Source of the DNA: Methanosarcinaceae archaeon UBA470 | GTDB taxonomy: Archaea > Halobacteriota > Methanosarcinia > Methanosarcinales > Methanosarcinaceae | Assembly: GCA_002508425.1 (NCBI GenBank) | Contig: DAKU01000170.1 | Coordinates: 1-48,245 of the forward strand | Length of the DNA: 48,245 nt | Direction of reading: 5' to 3' | Shown here: positions 16,601-25,109 of the stretch, piece by piece | Position numbering within the stretch: position 1 is the stretch's first letter | Layout of the letters: each line of letters opens with the position of its first letter | Program-made: the position numbers and the translations under genes | The notes under the pieces: generated by a model | What the model was told of the DNA's origin: nothing | The model's database searches: none | Seen by the model: the letters and a program-made list of their open reading frames with translations, nothing else

Positions 16601-18043
16601 ATGGCAGATCTTACCTTACTCACACCTGAACTCACTCTGGTGGGAACGGGACTTGCAGTCCTGCTCATCGGATTATTCCTTAGTACGAAAGCAAAGAAGA
16701 TACTGGGTTACCTTGCATCTCTGGGAATACTTGCATCCCTTGTGCTTGTAGTGATGAGTCTCGGCACCGAAGGCGTGCTGTTCAATGATACTCTTTCCTT
16801 TGATGCATTGTCTCAATTCTTCAAGATCGTGTTCCTTTCAGTTGCTTTACTGGTATCTATTGCATCTATAAAGTACACTGAAGGCAATTCACACACAGAA
16901 GAGTTCTACTCCCTGATGATCTTCGCAACAGCAGGCATGATGTTCGTAGCATCGGCCAATGACCTCATGGTATTGTTCGTTGCTTTTGAGCTGGCAAGTC
17001 TTGCTACATATGCTCTGGCAGGTTTCGAGAAGAAGAATCCTGCTTCACTCGAAGCTTCAATGAAGTACTTTATGATCGGATCACTGTCTGCAGCCTTGAT
17101 GCTCTTTGGTATATCATTTATCTATGGCGCGACAGGTACCACCAGCATCCCCGGAATTGCAGAAAACATCAGTTTACTGCTTGGAAGTCCGATGGGCTTA
17201 TTGTCTGTGGTTCTCATGATAGCCGGTCTTGGCTTTAAGATAGCTCTTGTACCGTTCCACATGTGGGCACCGGATACTTACCAGGGTTCTCCTTCGGTCG
17301 TGTCCTCACTGCTTGCAGCAGGCTCCAAGAAAATGGGCTTTGTAGCAGCTTTCAAGGTCTTCATGATCGCTCTTGTTGCTTTGCAGGCTGAGTGGACTAC
17401 AGCCTTTGCTATACTCGCGGTTATCACTATGACCCTGGGTAATGTTGTAGCTCTCTCACAGACAAGTGTCAAGAGGATGCTTGCATACTCATCAGTTGCC
17501 CAGGCAGGCTATATTACCATGGCCTTTGTGGTTATGAGCAAGACAGCTCTTGCAGGTGCAATACTCTATGCACTGTCTCATGGTTTCATGAAAGCAGGTG
17601 CATTTATTGCAACCGCAGCGGTTACATACATGGTCCTTTCCGAGAAAAAGGACGCAGAAATGCCTGACCACATTGATAACTTCAGAGGTCTTGGGAAAAG
17701 GATGCCAGTAACAGCTCTCTGTATGACCATTTTCCTCTTTGCACTTGCAGGTATACCCCTTACAGCAGGTTATATGAGCAAGTTTGTTCTGTTCGCATCT
17801 ACCATTGAAGCCGGACTTGTATGGCTGGCAGTGATCGCAATCCTCAACAGTGCTATTTCACTGTTCTATTATGCCAGAGTCGTGAAATACATGTATTTCC
17901 TGCCTTCTGATGGAGTAAAGATTGCAGAACCAAAGCCTTACACATTTGCAATGGTCATTGCAGCAATATTTGTATTGGCAATTGGTTTCTGGTCAGAACC
18001 GTTCATCTACTGGGCAATGGAAGCTGCAAAGGTATTGATCTAA
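16601..18043 (+). CDS. fpoN: F420H2 dehydrogenase subunit FpoN (NuoN-like antiporter-type pump)
   Basis: Membrane subunit of 480 residues with about 14 helices, homologous to NuoN. Motifs seen are LFVAFELASLATYALAGFEKKN, KIALVPFHMWAPDTYQGSPSVVSSLLAAGSKKMGF, and LSQTSVKRMLAYSSVAQAGYI. It is the third antiporter-like channel in the complex. The gene follows fpoM after three bases with GGGGGTG as ribosome site. Confidence 0.96.
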   Translation: MADLTLLTPELTLVGTGLAVLLIGLFLSTKAKKILGYLASLGILASLVLVVMSLGTEGVLFNDTLSFDALSQFFKIVFLSVALLVSIASIKYTEGNSHTEEFYSLMIFATAGMMFVASANDLMVLFVAFELASLATYALAGFEKKNPASLEASMKYFMIGSLSAALMLFGISFIYGATGTTSIPGIAENISLLLGSPMGLLSVVLMIAGLGFKIALVPFHMWAPDTYQGSPSVVSSLLAAGSKKMGFVAAFKVFMIALVALQAEWTTAFAILAVITMTLGNVVALSQTSVKRMLAYSSVAQAGYITMAFVVMSKTALAGAILYALSHGFMKAGAFIATAAVTYMVLSEKKDAEMPDHIDNFRGLGKRMPVTALCMTIFLFALAGIPLTAGYMSKFVLFASTIEAGLVWLAVIAILNSAISLFYYARVVKYMYFLPSDGVKIAEPKPYTFAMVIAAIFVLAIGFWSEPFIYWAMEAAKVLI

Positions 18044-18056
18044 GGAGGTAAAGAAT

Positions 18057-18419
18057 ATGGCAGATTGCGATTTATGTGGCGTTTCAATACCCACTGTTGT
18101 TCCTGTAAGGGCTTTTATGCCCCGCTTTGAGCATTCATATCCAGAAGGCATCTGGAAAGGGTTGTGTGAACAATGCCTTAAGGCAGCAAAAGAGACTGCT
18201 GACAGGACAGCAACATCCAGCTCATGCGGTACTGCTGGAAAGTGTGACCTGTGTGGAGCTATTGCACAGCTACAGCCTGTAGAAATCTCCAGGCCTTCTT
18301 TCTCAAAAGGCCAGGAAGAGGATACGGTCATGCTCTGCAAGAAGTGCCTTGCTTCTGTGCAGGAAGCAGACAAGAACTGGCAAAAGCAGAAGGCAGAAGA
18401 ACATCATGACCACCACTAA
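18057..18419 (+). CDS. fpoO: F420H2 dehydrogenase subunit FpoO
   Basis: Subunit of 120 residues found at the end of fpo operons in Methanosarcinales and lacking a counterpart in bacterial complex I. It has four CxxC pairs: CDLCGV and CEQCLK in the first half, and CDLCGA and CKKCLA in the second. The two halves therefore look like an internal duplication, each with a four-cysteine site that could hold zinc or an iron-sulphur cluster. No membrane helix is predicted by eye. A perfect AAGGAGGT ribosome site precedes it, and a terminator hairpin follows at once. Its exact function is not established. Confidence 0.9.
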   Translation: MADCDLCGVSIPTVVPVRAFMPRFEHSYPEGIWKGLCEQCLKAAKETADRTATSSSCGTAGKCDLCGAIAQLQPVEISRPSFSKGQEEDTVMLCKKCLASVQEADKNWQKQKAEEHHDHH

Positions 18420-18460
18420 GACCGGATAATTATCCTGGTCTTATCTTTTTTATTTTTTGC
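18418..18460 (+). terminator. Terminator of the fpo operon
   Basis: An inverted repeat at 18418-18442 has outer arms AAGACC/GGTCTT and an inner perfect 12-base palindrome GGATAATTATCC, with a single bulged T. It starts inside the fpoO stop codon and is followed by a T-rich stretch at 18443-18458. It closes the plus-strand operon before the convergent permease gene. Confidence 0.75.
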
Positions 18461-18478
18461 TCGTTTATCATGGTATTT

Positions 18479-19744
18479 TTAAAATGCTATTAAATAACAA
18501 CATCCAAGGAGCAGCAAGCCTGTAAACCCCATCAGGATGCCTCCAAAAGTATATTCTCTAAGAGCTACCCTGGTTTCCATTTCTGACAGATCTCTAAATA
18601 TCCAGAAAAATGGATCGTTGACGTGAGAGAAAAGAAAAGTGCCACATGCCATAGACAGCAGACTTATCTCCGGTGGAAGTCCAAGTTGGGGAAGAATAGG
18701 CATTATCAGAGAAGGTACTACCAGCATTGTGACCACACGGGAACCTTGCACGGTCTGTACAGCCACAGCCACCAGAAAAGGTATAAACAGAGCGGGAAGA
18801 GCAAGATCTAAAAACAGTTTACCCAATGCTTCACCTGCTCCTGTCATTGCAAATGTAGCTCCGAGTGCCCCACCTCCACACAGATCCAACAGCACTATCC
18901 CACTGCGCCTGATGGCTTTCTCCACCCATTCATGCAGTTCTTTCCCATATGATCGCGACCAAGCCAGGCACAATAGCACACCAATCAGCAATGCCACATC
19001 AGGTTCTCCTATAAACCTGATCACCGGATGAGATACAAAAACACCTGCAAGTATAAGCACTATGGGCAGGCAGATGGGAATGTATGCTGAAGCTCTGCTG
19101 ACCTGTTTTTCCTCAAAGGAAATTGCTTTTATGAGATCGAGATATGCATTGATTTTTACTGATCGGGATGCATAGACATAGCCTACAAATGTCATCGGCA
19201 GGGATATCATTAATCCCATAAAGAATACTTTAGCAACATCAACATTCAGTTCGTTTGCGGCACTGAGTATGACAGGGGAAGGGTATACCATATCAAAGGA
19301 GGCTAGTGTTCCAAGTACGAGTGAAGTTGCAGCTACTCCGGTTGGAATATTTAATTTCCGGCTCACATCCTTTGCCAGAGGGGAAAATACCACATAAGCA
19401 AGGATAGAACACATAAAAGGCACAGCAAACAGAAATCCCAGAATATTTAAGGCCAGTAGCGGCTTTCTGGATAGCCGGATTAGGTCATTAGCTATCACAT
19501 TCATACGCCCTGTTCTTTCCAGCACCAGCCCTATGATGCTGCCAGCAGTAATGATTATAGCAAACTGGGAGAATACCTTTCCCATGCCTGAAGATATGGT
19601 ACTTAGTGCTTCTTCAGGTCTGCCAACCATTATTCCTACAAATAATGAGGTTATCACAAGACTGAGGAACGGATGTAGGCGCACATAGGTTGTCAGTATA
19701 AGCACAACAACCAGAGAAAGTAAAAAGATCAGCAAAGGCCCCAT
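18479..19744 (-). CDS. GntP-family permease (gluconate/organic acid:H+ symporter type)
   Basis: 421-residue integral membrane protein with roughly 12 helices. It resembles the GntP gluconate transporter family: N-terminal VRLHPFLSLVITSLFVGIMVG, the AIIITAGSIIGLVLERTGRM segment, and the C-terminal SMACGTFLFSHVNDPFFWIFRD motif. In bacteria these carry gluconate, related sugar acids or other small acids with protons. The substrate in a methanogen is unknown, and no sugar-acid catabolic gene is nearby; glycerate or another small carboxylate would be possible. It converges with the fpo operon and lies downstream of cydB with a 68-base gap. Confidence 0.8.
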   Translation of the reverse strand: MGPLLIFLLSLVVVLILTTYVRLHPFLSLVITSLFVGIMVGRPEEALSTISSGMGKVFSQFAIIITAGSIIGLVLERTGRMNVIANDLIRLSRKPLLALNILGFLFAVPFMCSILAYVVFSPLAKDVSRKLNIPTGVAATSLVLGTLASFDMVYPSPVILSAANELNVDVAKVFFMGLMISLPMTFVGYVYASRSVKINAYLDLIKAISFEEKQVSRASAYIPICLPIVLILAGVFVSHPVIRFIGEPDVALLIGVLLCLAWSRSYGKELHEWVEKAIRRSGIVLLDLCGGGALGATFAMTGAGEALGKLFLDLALPALFIPFLVAVAVQTVQGSRVVTMLVVPSLIMPILPQLGLPPEISLLSMACGTFLFSHVNDPFFWIFRDLSEMETRVALREYTFGGILMGFTGLLLLGCCYLIAF

Positions 19745-19812
19745 ACGAAAATACTTCTTTTCTGACTTATTAAACCTTTACGTTCGAATAAAAAAGGATG
19801 AAAGAAAACAGA

Positions 19813-20862
19813 TCAGTAATCGACCTGTTCCGTCTCTTTGATCTTTTCCTTGAACAGAGTATATACCCAGAGCTGGTAGAGAATCACTATTGGTACAAAT
19901 ACCAGTGCTCCTCCCAACATGATACTCAAGGTCATCTGGCTTGATGCAGCCTCAAAGACATCTATTCCGTATTCAAGGGCAACGGAGGACTTGAGCATGT
20001 TTGGATATATGCTTACAAGTCCACTCTCGACAATGAACAATATCGTCCCAAGGTTACAGCAAAACGCCATGAATGCCTTTTCCTGCTTTGCAAAAACCAC
20101 AGCAAGGATTGGAGCTATAACTGCGATAGCCGGCAGTGCATACAGAACAGGTGTTGCCGAATAGTTAGCTGTAAAGCCCTCAATGCCAACAAACGAGTAT
20201 GCCAGATAGACCAGGGAAAGTACAAGCACAACAATAGTACTCTTCTTTGCAGTGTCTCCTGCTTTTGTAGCCAGGGCACCTTCTGTCTTGACTTTAATCC
20301 AGAGAGCACCTGAAGTAACACTGATAAGCACAAACAAGATACCGCCTATCAATGCATATGGACCGAACAGTCCAAGAAGGGTGCCTTCATACACTCCTCC
20401 GGCAGCTATTTCAAGCCCCTTGAAGAAGTTTGCAAAGGCAACTCCCAGAACCAAAGAGATCAGAAGGCTTCCAACGAACCATCCCCACATGAGGACATTT
20501 TGTATCTTAGGACTGTCATCCTTGTGAAGATATTCCACGGAAATGCCTCTTGCTATCAGACCGATGAGCAGCAACATCATCGGGAGGTACAGAAACGTAA
20601 ACATCTTGGAAAATACCAGCGGGAATGCAGCAAAAGTTCCTCCTGCAGCCAGGATGAGCCATACTTCATTGCCACCCCAGAAAGGACCTACAGATTTCTG
20701 GATCTGTATCCTCTGCACCTTATCTGCGGCAATAAAGGGTGTTAAAAGACCTGCACCAAGGGAAAATGAGTCTACAATGAAGTAAACTCCCCATATTACA
20801 CACCACAGGAAAAACCAGATTACAGCAAGCATATCACGAGTTAGGAAATCTAACATGTTCAC
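19813..20862 (-). CDS. cydB: Cytochrome bd oxidase subunit II
   Basis: Subunit II of the cytochrome bd-type terminal oxidase, 349 residues with about nine helices. It begins with the typical WFFLWCVIWGVYFIVDSFSLGAGLLTPF segment and keeps the WGGNEVWLI motif. It pairs with CydA to reduce oxygen to water using a membrane quinol-like carrier, here probably reduced methanophenazine. The GTG at 20862 overlaps the cydA stop (GTGA) with AGGAG four bases upstream; an ATG two codons later is the alternative. In a strict anaerobe it most likely removes oxygen rather than supporting growth. Confidence 0.93.
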   Translation of the reverse strand: MNMLDFLTRDMLAVIWFFLWCVIWGVYFIVDSFSLGAGLLTPFIAADKVQRIQIQKSVGPFWGGNEVWLILAAGGTFAAFPLVFSKMFTFLYLPMMLLLIGLIARGISVEYLHKDDSPKIQNVLMWGWFVGSLLISLVLGVAFANFFKGLEIAAGGVYEGTLLGLFGPYALIGGILFVLISVTSGALWIKVKTEGALATKAGDTAKKSTIVVLVLSLVYLAYSFVGIEGFTANYSATPVLYALPAIAVIAPILAVVFAKQEKAFMAFCCNLGTILFIVESGLVSIYPNMLKSSVALEYGIDVFEAASSQMTLSIMLGGALVFVPIVILYQLWVYTLFKEKIKETEQVDY

Positions 20863-22175
20863 TCAACTCCTATGGCATTGACCACGGTTTTCTTTATAAG
20901 GTATATCTCAAAGACTATCAGAGCAAGATAAAATCCGCTGATTAGCAGAATACTCACCAACACATCTGAAATCGGAACTGATGATATACCATTAGCTGTT
21001 TTTAATAGCCCGTATACTATCCAAGGCTGCCTTCCTACCTCAGCTACAATCCATCCAGCAGTAATGGCAATGTAAGGAAGAGGAATAGACCACATCAGCA
21101 GCTTGAGATATTTATCTGACATGTACAGCTTTCCTGACTTTTGTAGATATAAGCCCGCAAGAGCCTCTGCAATGAAAAGGAAGCCTAGCATTGTCATCAA
21201 CTTGAAACTCCAGAATACCATTCCAACAGGCGGCAATTCGTCCTGAGGTAGCTGGTTAAGTCCTGTAATTGTCCCACTGAAACTTCCAGTATACAGGAAA
21301 CTTGCAAAACCTGGAATTCCCAGTAACTCGATACTGTTAGAACCAGTACTTGCATCCGGCACCTGTATCAGATACATGGGTACTGAGGATCCTGTTTCCC
21401 ATACTGCATCCATTGCTGCTCCCTTTGCAGGTTGGATCTCAACAACGTATTGTGCATAACCGTGACCTAGGACCGGAAGCATGACTGCAGTAACTAATGC
21501 TACGATAACCGCTATGCTGAAAGACTTCCTGAATACTTCATTGTTGTTCTTTTTAAGGAAATGGTATGCACATATCCCCATTATCAGGAACGCGGTTAGC
21601 AGATATGCTGAAAGCAGAGTATGTACCAGCATGTACCATACATAACTGTTTGTAAGAAGGGCAATGAAATCTGTCATTATCACTTTGCTCCCATCAACAG
21701 CCATCTCATAGCCTACGGGATTTTGCATAAACCCGTTTGCTGTGATGATCCACAATGCAGATATGTTGGTACCCAGAGCGACCATCCACATAGAAAATGC
21801 CTTTAGTTTCTGACGATTGCGGTCAAGGAATATCCATGCACCAAAGAAAGTGCCTTCAAGGAAGAAAGCCAATAATGCTTCCACTGCTAAAGGTGGTCCA
21901 AAGACATCACCCATGAACTCTGAATAAGCACCCCAGTTTGTACCGAACTGGAAAGTCATTGCAAGACCTGTAACAAGACCGATTGCGAAGTTTATCTTGA
22001 AAATCCTGCCCCAGAAATCGGCCATCTTTCGCCAGGTTTCATCTTTATTCTTGTAATATACCGTCTCCATGCCAGCCACTAACAATGCAAGTCCCAGTGT
22101 CAAGGGGACAAATAGGAAATGGAATGCAACTGTCAGGGCAAACTGAAGCCTGCTTAATAAAAGCAACTCAACCAT
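20859..22175 (-). CDS. cydA: Cytochrome bd oxidase subunit I
   Basis: Haem-bearing subunit I, 438 residues. The N-terminal SRLQFALTVAFHFLFVPLTLG holds the haem b595-type ligand histidine, AVEALLAFFLEGTFFGAW has the two glutamates of the proton channel, and MLVHTLLSAYLLTAF has the b558 histidine. The GRQPWIVYG motif lies near the end. The segment that contains the quinol-binding loop is short compared with E. coli CydA, as in the short-loop (cyanide-insensitive-type) subfamily. The ATG is preceded by GAGGGAT. Upstream DNA is AT-rich with TATA-like boxes near 22240-22270. Confidence 0.94.
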   Translation of the reverse strand: MVELLLLSRLQFALTVAFHFLFVPLTLGLALLVAGMETVYYKNKDETWRKMADFWGRIFKINFAIGLVTGLAMTFQFGTNWGAYSEFMGDVFGPPLAVEALLAFFLEGTFFGAWIFLDRNRQKLKAFSMWMVALGTNISALWIITANGFMQNPVGYEMAVDGSKVIMTDFIALLTNSYVWYMLVHTLLSAYLLTAFLIMGICAYHFLKKNNNEVFRKSFSIAVIVALVTAVMLPVLGHGYAQYVVEIQPAKGAAMDAVWETGSSVPMYLIQVPDASTGSNSIELLGIPGFASFLYTGSFSGTITGLNQLPQDELPPVGMVFWSFKLMTMLGFLFIAEALAGLYLQKSGKLYMSDKYLKLLMWSIPLPYIAITAGWIVAEVGRQPWIVYGLLKTANGISSVPISDVLVSILLISGFYLALIVFEIYLIKKTVVNAIGVE

Positions 22176-22214
22176 TCTTATCCCTCATTTGTTTACCAAT
22201 TTGTTAATTTATCA

Positions 22215-22275
22215 CAATATCGAAAAATCCGAATTGTAATTATATATTTATTCTATTCAAATAATATTTATACAC
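22215..22275 (-). promoter_or_regulatory. Probable cydAB promoter region with imperfect inverted repeat
   Basis: The minus strand reads GTGTATAAATATT (around 22262-22274) and AATAAATATATAA (about 22243-22255), both TATA-like. Between them and cydA an imperfect inverted repeat pairs CAATATCG (22215-22222) with CGAATTG (22230-22236). It could be a regulator site for oxygen-responsive control. Functional role is inferred. Confidence 0.35.
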
Positions 22276-22320
22276 TTTGAACCATGTTTTCAACTAGAGT
22301 GACATAAAGCCTATAACAAC

Positions 22321-22358
22321 GATAAAGAAAAGGCTCTGGCCTTTAATGGCCATGAGCC
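22321..22358 (-). terminator. Terminator of the fur-peroxiredoxin-ferritin operon
   Basis: A hairpin with arms GGCTCTGGCC (22332-22341) and GGCCATGAGCC (22348-22358, one bulged base) encloses a six-base loop. On the minus strand it is followed by TTTTCTTTAT, giving a classic stem plus T-rich tail just after the ferritin-like gene. Confidence 0.75.
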
Positions 22359-22367
22359 GTTAGAGTA

Positions 22368-22865
22368 TCAATCTCTGCGCTGCAAAAGCTCGATATCTTC
22401 CATTACAGCTTCCAGATCATCTTCGTGCTCTATTTCGTCAGTGAGGATCTGCAGCACTATGTTGTAGGTCACTGGGTCTTTATCCTTGACCATCTGAAGG
22501 ATACCGTTGTATACCTGGATGGCACATTGTTCTCCTTTTATGTTCTGCTCAAGGATCTTTTTTACAAAGGAGTCTTCGGGAGCGTCATAACCACAGTGTG
22601 AAAGCTTGTCCCAGTCTGCAGGGGACAGCACTGGTGTTCCACCAAGCTGTATAATCCTGGTGGCAAGCATATCTGCATGTCTAAGCTCATCAGCTGCGTG
22701 TTGGATCAGCTCAGCTGCTGCTGCTTCCTTCATAGGCCCTTTGATAACTTTTGCCCCTACCCAATATTGGTAGTAGGCAAACCATTCATCAGCTAATGCC
22801 CTGTTCAGTTCGGCTACTAATTCATTGACATTGATCCCAAGAATCTCTATTCCTTTAGTTCCCAT
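22368..22865 (-). CDS. Ferritin-like (DPS-like) iron-storage/peroxide-detoxifying protein
   Basis: 165 residues forming a four-helix ferritin fold. Ferroxidase-type ligands are visible as E30, E63 with H66, E115 and E149, in ADEWFAYYQYW, ADELRHADML, KGEQCAIQVY and TDEIEHEDDL. C94 and C117 are placed like the cysteine pair of the archaeal DPS-like thioferritins, though the alignment is only by eye. It probably stores iron and consumes peroxide. The ATG at 22863-22865 with AGGAG nine bases upstream is preferred; a TTG three codons earlier is the alternative. It is last in the fur-prx unit, 35 bases after the peroxiredoxin gene. Confidence 0.85.
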   Translation of the reverse strand: MGTKGIEILGINVNELVAELNRALADEWFAYYQYWVGAKVIKGPMKEAAAAELIQHAADELRHADMLATRIIQLGGTPVLSPADWDKLSHCGYDAPEDSFVKKILEQNIKGEQCAIQVYNGILQMVKDKDPVTYNIVLQILTDEIEHEDDLEAVMEDIELLQRRD

Positions 22866-22900
22866 TTTTATCAACTCCTGTTTAAAATGAGGGGACTTAC

Positions 22901-23575
22901 TTAAGATTCTTTTTTAAAGCACATGAACCAGTCCAGGCAATACTTGCCTTCTTCCTTCTTCTCAACACGTTCTTTTGCAACGCCGCATGACCCTGGTGGT
23001 GGGATTATGACATCTTCTCCGGGTTGCCAGTTGGCAGGAGTTGCAACTCCGTCAGCATCTGATTTTTGCATAGCCAGGAGCAATCTCTTGATCTCAGCCA
23101 TGTTCCTGCCGTTGGATAGAGGATAGTAAAGAACGGCTCTGACCTTTGCTTTCGGGTCAATCATGAAAACTGCTCTTACTGCCTGTGTATTGGAAGCGTT
23201 GGGCTGTACCATTCCGAACTTCTTGGCAACGTCCATCCTCAAGTCTTCTATAACAGGGAAAGTGACCTCCACATTCTTCATTCCCTTGAACTCGATCTTC
23301 TCTTTAATGGTACGAAGCCATGCAATGTGTGCATATATGCTATCGATGGAAAGACCAATGAGTTCTGTGTTGAGTTCCTTGAATTCGTCCTGCATGGAAG
23401 CAAAGGTCATGAATTCGGTGGTACAAACCGGTGTAAAATCAGCAGGGTGACTGAACAGGATTACCCATTTACCTTTGTAATCTTCCGGGAACTTGATCTC
23501 GCCCATTGTGGTCTTTGCTGTGAACTTCGGTGCATCGTCGCCTATTAAAGGCATAGTTACTCTTTCTTCATCCAT
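22901..23575 (-). CDS. Peroxiredoxin (archaeal Prx6-like)
   Basis: Thiol peroxidase of 224 residues that reduces peroxides. The active-site motif HPADFTPVCTTEF has the peroxidatic cysteine at C51. The C-terminal arm carries further cysteines (GSCGVAKERV and KYCLDWFMCF), as in archaeal Prx6-type enzymes that use a C-terminal cysteine for resolving. The start follows AAGGAGG. It overlaps the end of the fur-like gene by 8 bases and is therefore controlled with it. Location in the cytoplasm is expected. Confidence 0.93.
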   Translation of the reverse strand: MDEERVTMPLIGDDAPKFTAKTTMGEIKFPEDYKGKWVILFSHPADFTPVCTTEFMTFASMQDEFKELNTELIGLSIDSIYAHIAWLRTIKEKIEFKGMKNVEVTFPVIEDLRMDVAKKFGMVQPNASNTQAVRAVFMIDPKAKVRAVLYYPLSNGRNMAEIKRLLLAMQKSDADGVATPANWQPGEDVIIPPPGSCGVAKERVEKKEEGKYCLDWFMCFKKES

Positions 23576-23981
23576 TTATTGTATCCTCCTTACATTGTTT
23601 ACATATCCCATAGAAATTAGTGCTCATTGAATCAATACTAAATCCTTCTATATCTTCGGCTATCTTCATTGAATAATCGAACAATTCTTCTGACTGAAAG
23701 TCATCCATCTTTCCACATTTTCTGCAGATCAGATGATGATGTGGTACAAAATTCGCTTCAAACCTTGTGACCCCTTTTACATTCACCTCCTCAAGTAACC
23801 CTTTCTGAGAAAGGAACTTCAGGTTTTTATAAACTGTAGCTTTGCTGATGCGAGTCAGTTTTTTTCTGACACCATCATAAACTTCGTCCACTGTAGGATG
23901 ACCTTTGTGTTCACGCAGGAAAGCGATTATCTCCACACGCTGGTTAGTGTATTTCATATCTGCTTCCCCTATGTTATCCAT
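23568..23981 (-). CDS. Fur/PerR-family metalloregulator
   Basis: 137-residue winged-helix repressor. Residues 10-75 form the DNA-binding part (TNQRVEIIAFLREHKGHPTVDEVYDGVRKK, ISKATVYKNLKFL). VPHHHLICRKCGK supplies the metal-binding histidines and the first CxxC; ICKQC is the second. The set fits a PerR- or Fur-like sensor. Being the first gene of a peroxiredoxin-ferritin unit points to peroxide or iron sensing and probable autoregulation. The ATG at 23979-23981 has AGGTGG seven bases before it. Confidence 0.92.
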   Translation of the reverse strand: MDNIGEADMKYTNQRVEIIAFLREHKGHPTVDEVYDGVRKKLTRISKATVYKNLKFLSQKGLLEEVNVKGVTRFEANFVPHHHLICRKCGKMDDFQSEELFDYSMKIAEDIEGFSIDSMSTNFYGICKQCKEDTING

Positions 23982-24045
23982 TGCAATTCCACCTGTACCT
24001 GCCTTTAAGGCATTTCTGTTTAGACATAGATAATATCCAATTCTA

Positions 24046-24067
24046 AATGATATTCATTATTATTTAA
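24046..24067 (-). promoter_or_regulatory. Putative promoter and Fur-type operator of the fur operon
   Basis: The inverted repeat AATGA-TAT-TCATT (24046-24058) resembles half-sites of Fur/PerR boxes. On the minus strand a TTAAATAA box (about 24060-24067) lies just upstream of it. The operator would sit between the TATA box and the expected start, where a bound repressor blocks transcription. Prediction from the sequence only. Confidence 0.5.
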
Positions 24068-24257
24068 GAATTTCGTTTGATTGATAGTTCGTATTAAATG
24101 AAACTTTTTCTCACAACAAATCACCCAGCACATCCGAGAGATATGGAGTTGTGCCGTGAAATACATTCGTGCTTATTTGATATAATATAAAATGTTGCAT
24201 ACTCGCTTTTTTATTTTTTCCACTGCATGAAAATAACAAAAATCGCTTTCAAAGGTT

Positions 24258-24270
24258 CAGTTTATATATC
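24258..24270 (+). promoter_or_regulatory. TATA box of the exonuclease III gene
   Basis: GTTTATATATCG is a strong archaeal TATA match about 30-35 bases before the ATG at 24299, implying a very short or absent leader. The rest of the intergenic region (24070-24257) holds nothing I can identify. Confidence 0.5.
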
Positions 24271-24298
24271 GACCTGTACAATGGAACCTGGATAAAAG

Positions 24299-25072
24299 AT
24301 GAGCCGCATCAAGATACTTTCATGGAATGTCAATGGCCTTCGCGCTGCGTACAAAAAGGGATTTATGGACATTTTCACAACACATCAACCAGATATTCTC
24401 TGTCTGCAAGAAACAAAAGCACAGGAAGACCAGTTGCCTTCAAGTCTAAGACATGTGAATGGATACAAAGCATATTTATCTTCTGCAGAGAAAAAAGGAT
24501 ATAGTGGAGTGGCCACTTACACCAAAACTGAGCCCCTTGAGATTAGCTATGAGCTGGGAGCTACAAAATTTGAGACAGAGGGGAGGATTATAACCTCTGA
24601 TTTTGGGGAGTTCATACTTTTTAATGTATATTTCCCTAATGGTAAAGCCTCCCGGGAGAGGCTTGATTTTAAAATGGAATTTTATGACATGTTCCTGGAG
24701 CGCTTAGATGCTCTTAAAGCACAGGGCAAGAAACTCATCATTTGCGGAGATGTGAACACAGCACATAAAGAAATAGACCTGGCACGACCAAAGGAGAATG
24801 AAAAAGTTTCCGGATTCCTGCCTCAGGAAAGAGCCTGGATAGACAAAATGATAGATCATGGCTATCTGGACACTTTACGCATTTTCAATGATCAGCCCGG
24901 CCAGTACACGTGGTGGGACATGAAAACAAGGGCAAGAGAAAGAAATGTCGGCTGGAGAATAGATTACTTCTTTGCCAGTGATAATTTGAAGGATAACATA
25001 AAGTCTTCTTTTATCTTACCAGATATAATGGGTTCAGATCATTGCCCCATTGGGATAGAACTTGAAATCTGA
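24299..25072 (+). CDS. xthA: Exodeoxyribonuclease III / AP endonuclease
   Basis: Base-excision-repair nuclease of 257 residues that cuts at abasic sites and removes 3' blocking groups. All catalytic motifs are present: LSWNVNGLRA, LQETKA (metal-binding Glu), GDVNTAHKEID, WWDMKTRARERNVGWRIDYFF and SDHCPIG (catalytic Asp-His). Length is typical. Next to the oxygen-defence block, its function in repairing oxidative damage makes sense, though it has its own promoter. Confidence 0.95.
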   Translation: MSRIKILSWNVNGLRAAYKKGFMDIFTTHQPDILCLQETKAQEDQLPSSLRHVNGYKAYLSSAEKKGYSGVATYTKTEPLEISYELGATKFETEGRIITSDFGEFILFNVYFPNGKASRERLDFKMEFYDMFLERLDALKAQGKKLIICGDVNTAHKEIDLARPKENEKVSGFLPQERAWIDKMIDHGYLDTLRIFNDQPGQYTWWDMKTRARERNVGWRIDYFFASDNLKDNIKSSFILPDIMGSDHCPIGIELEI

Positions 25073-25109
25073 CATGAATAATGGGGAAATATGTTTCAAG
25101 CTGCTTTTT

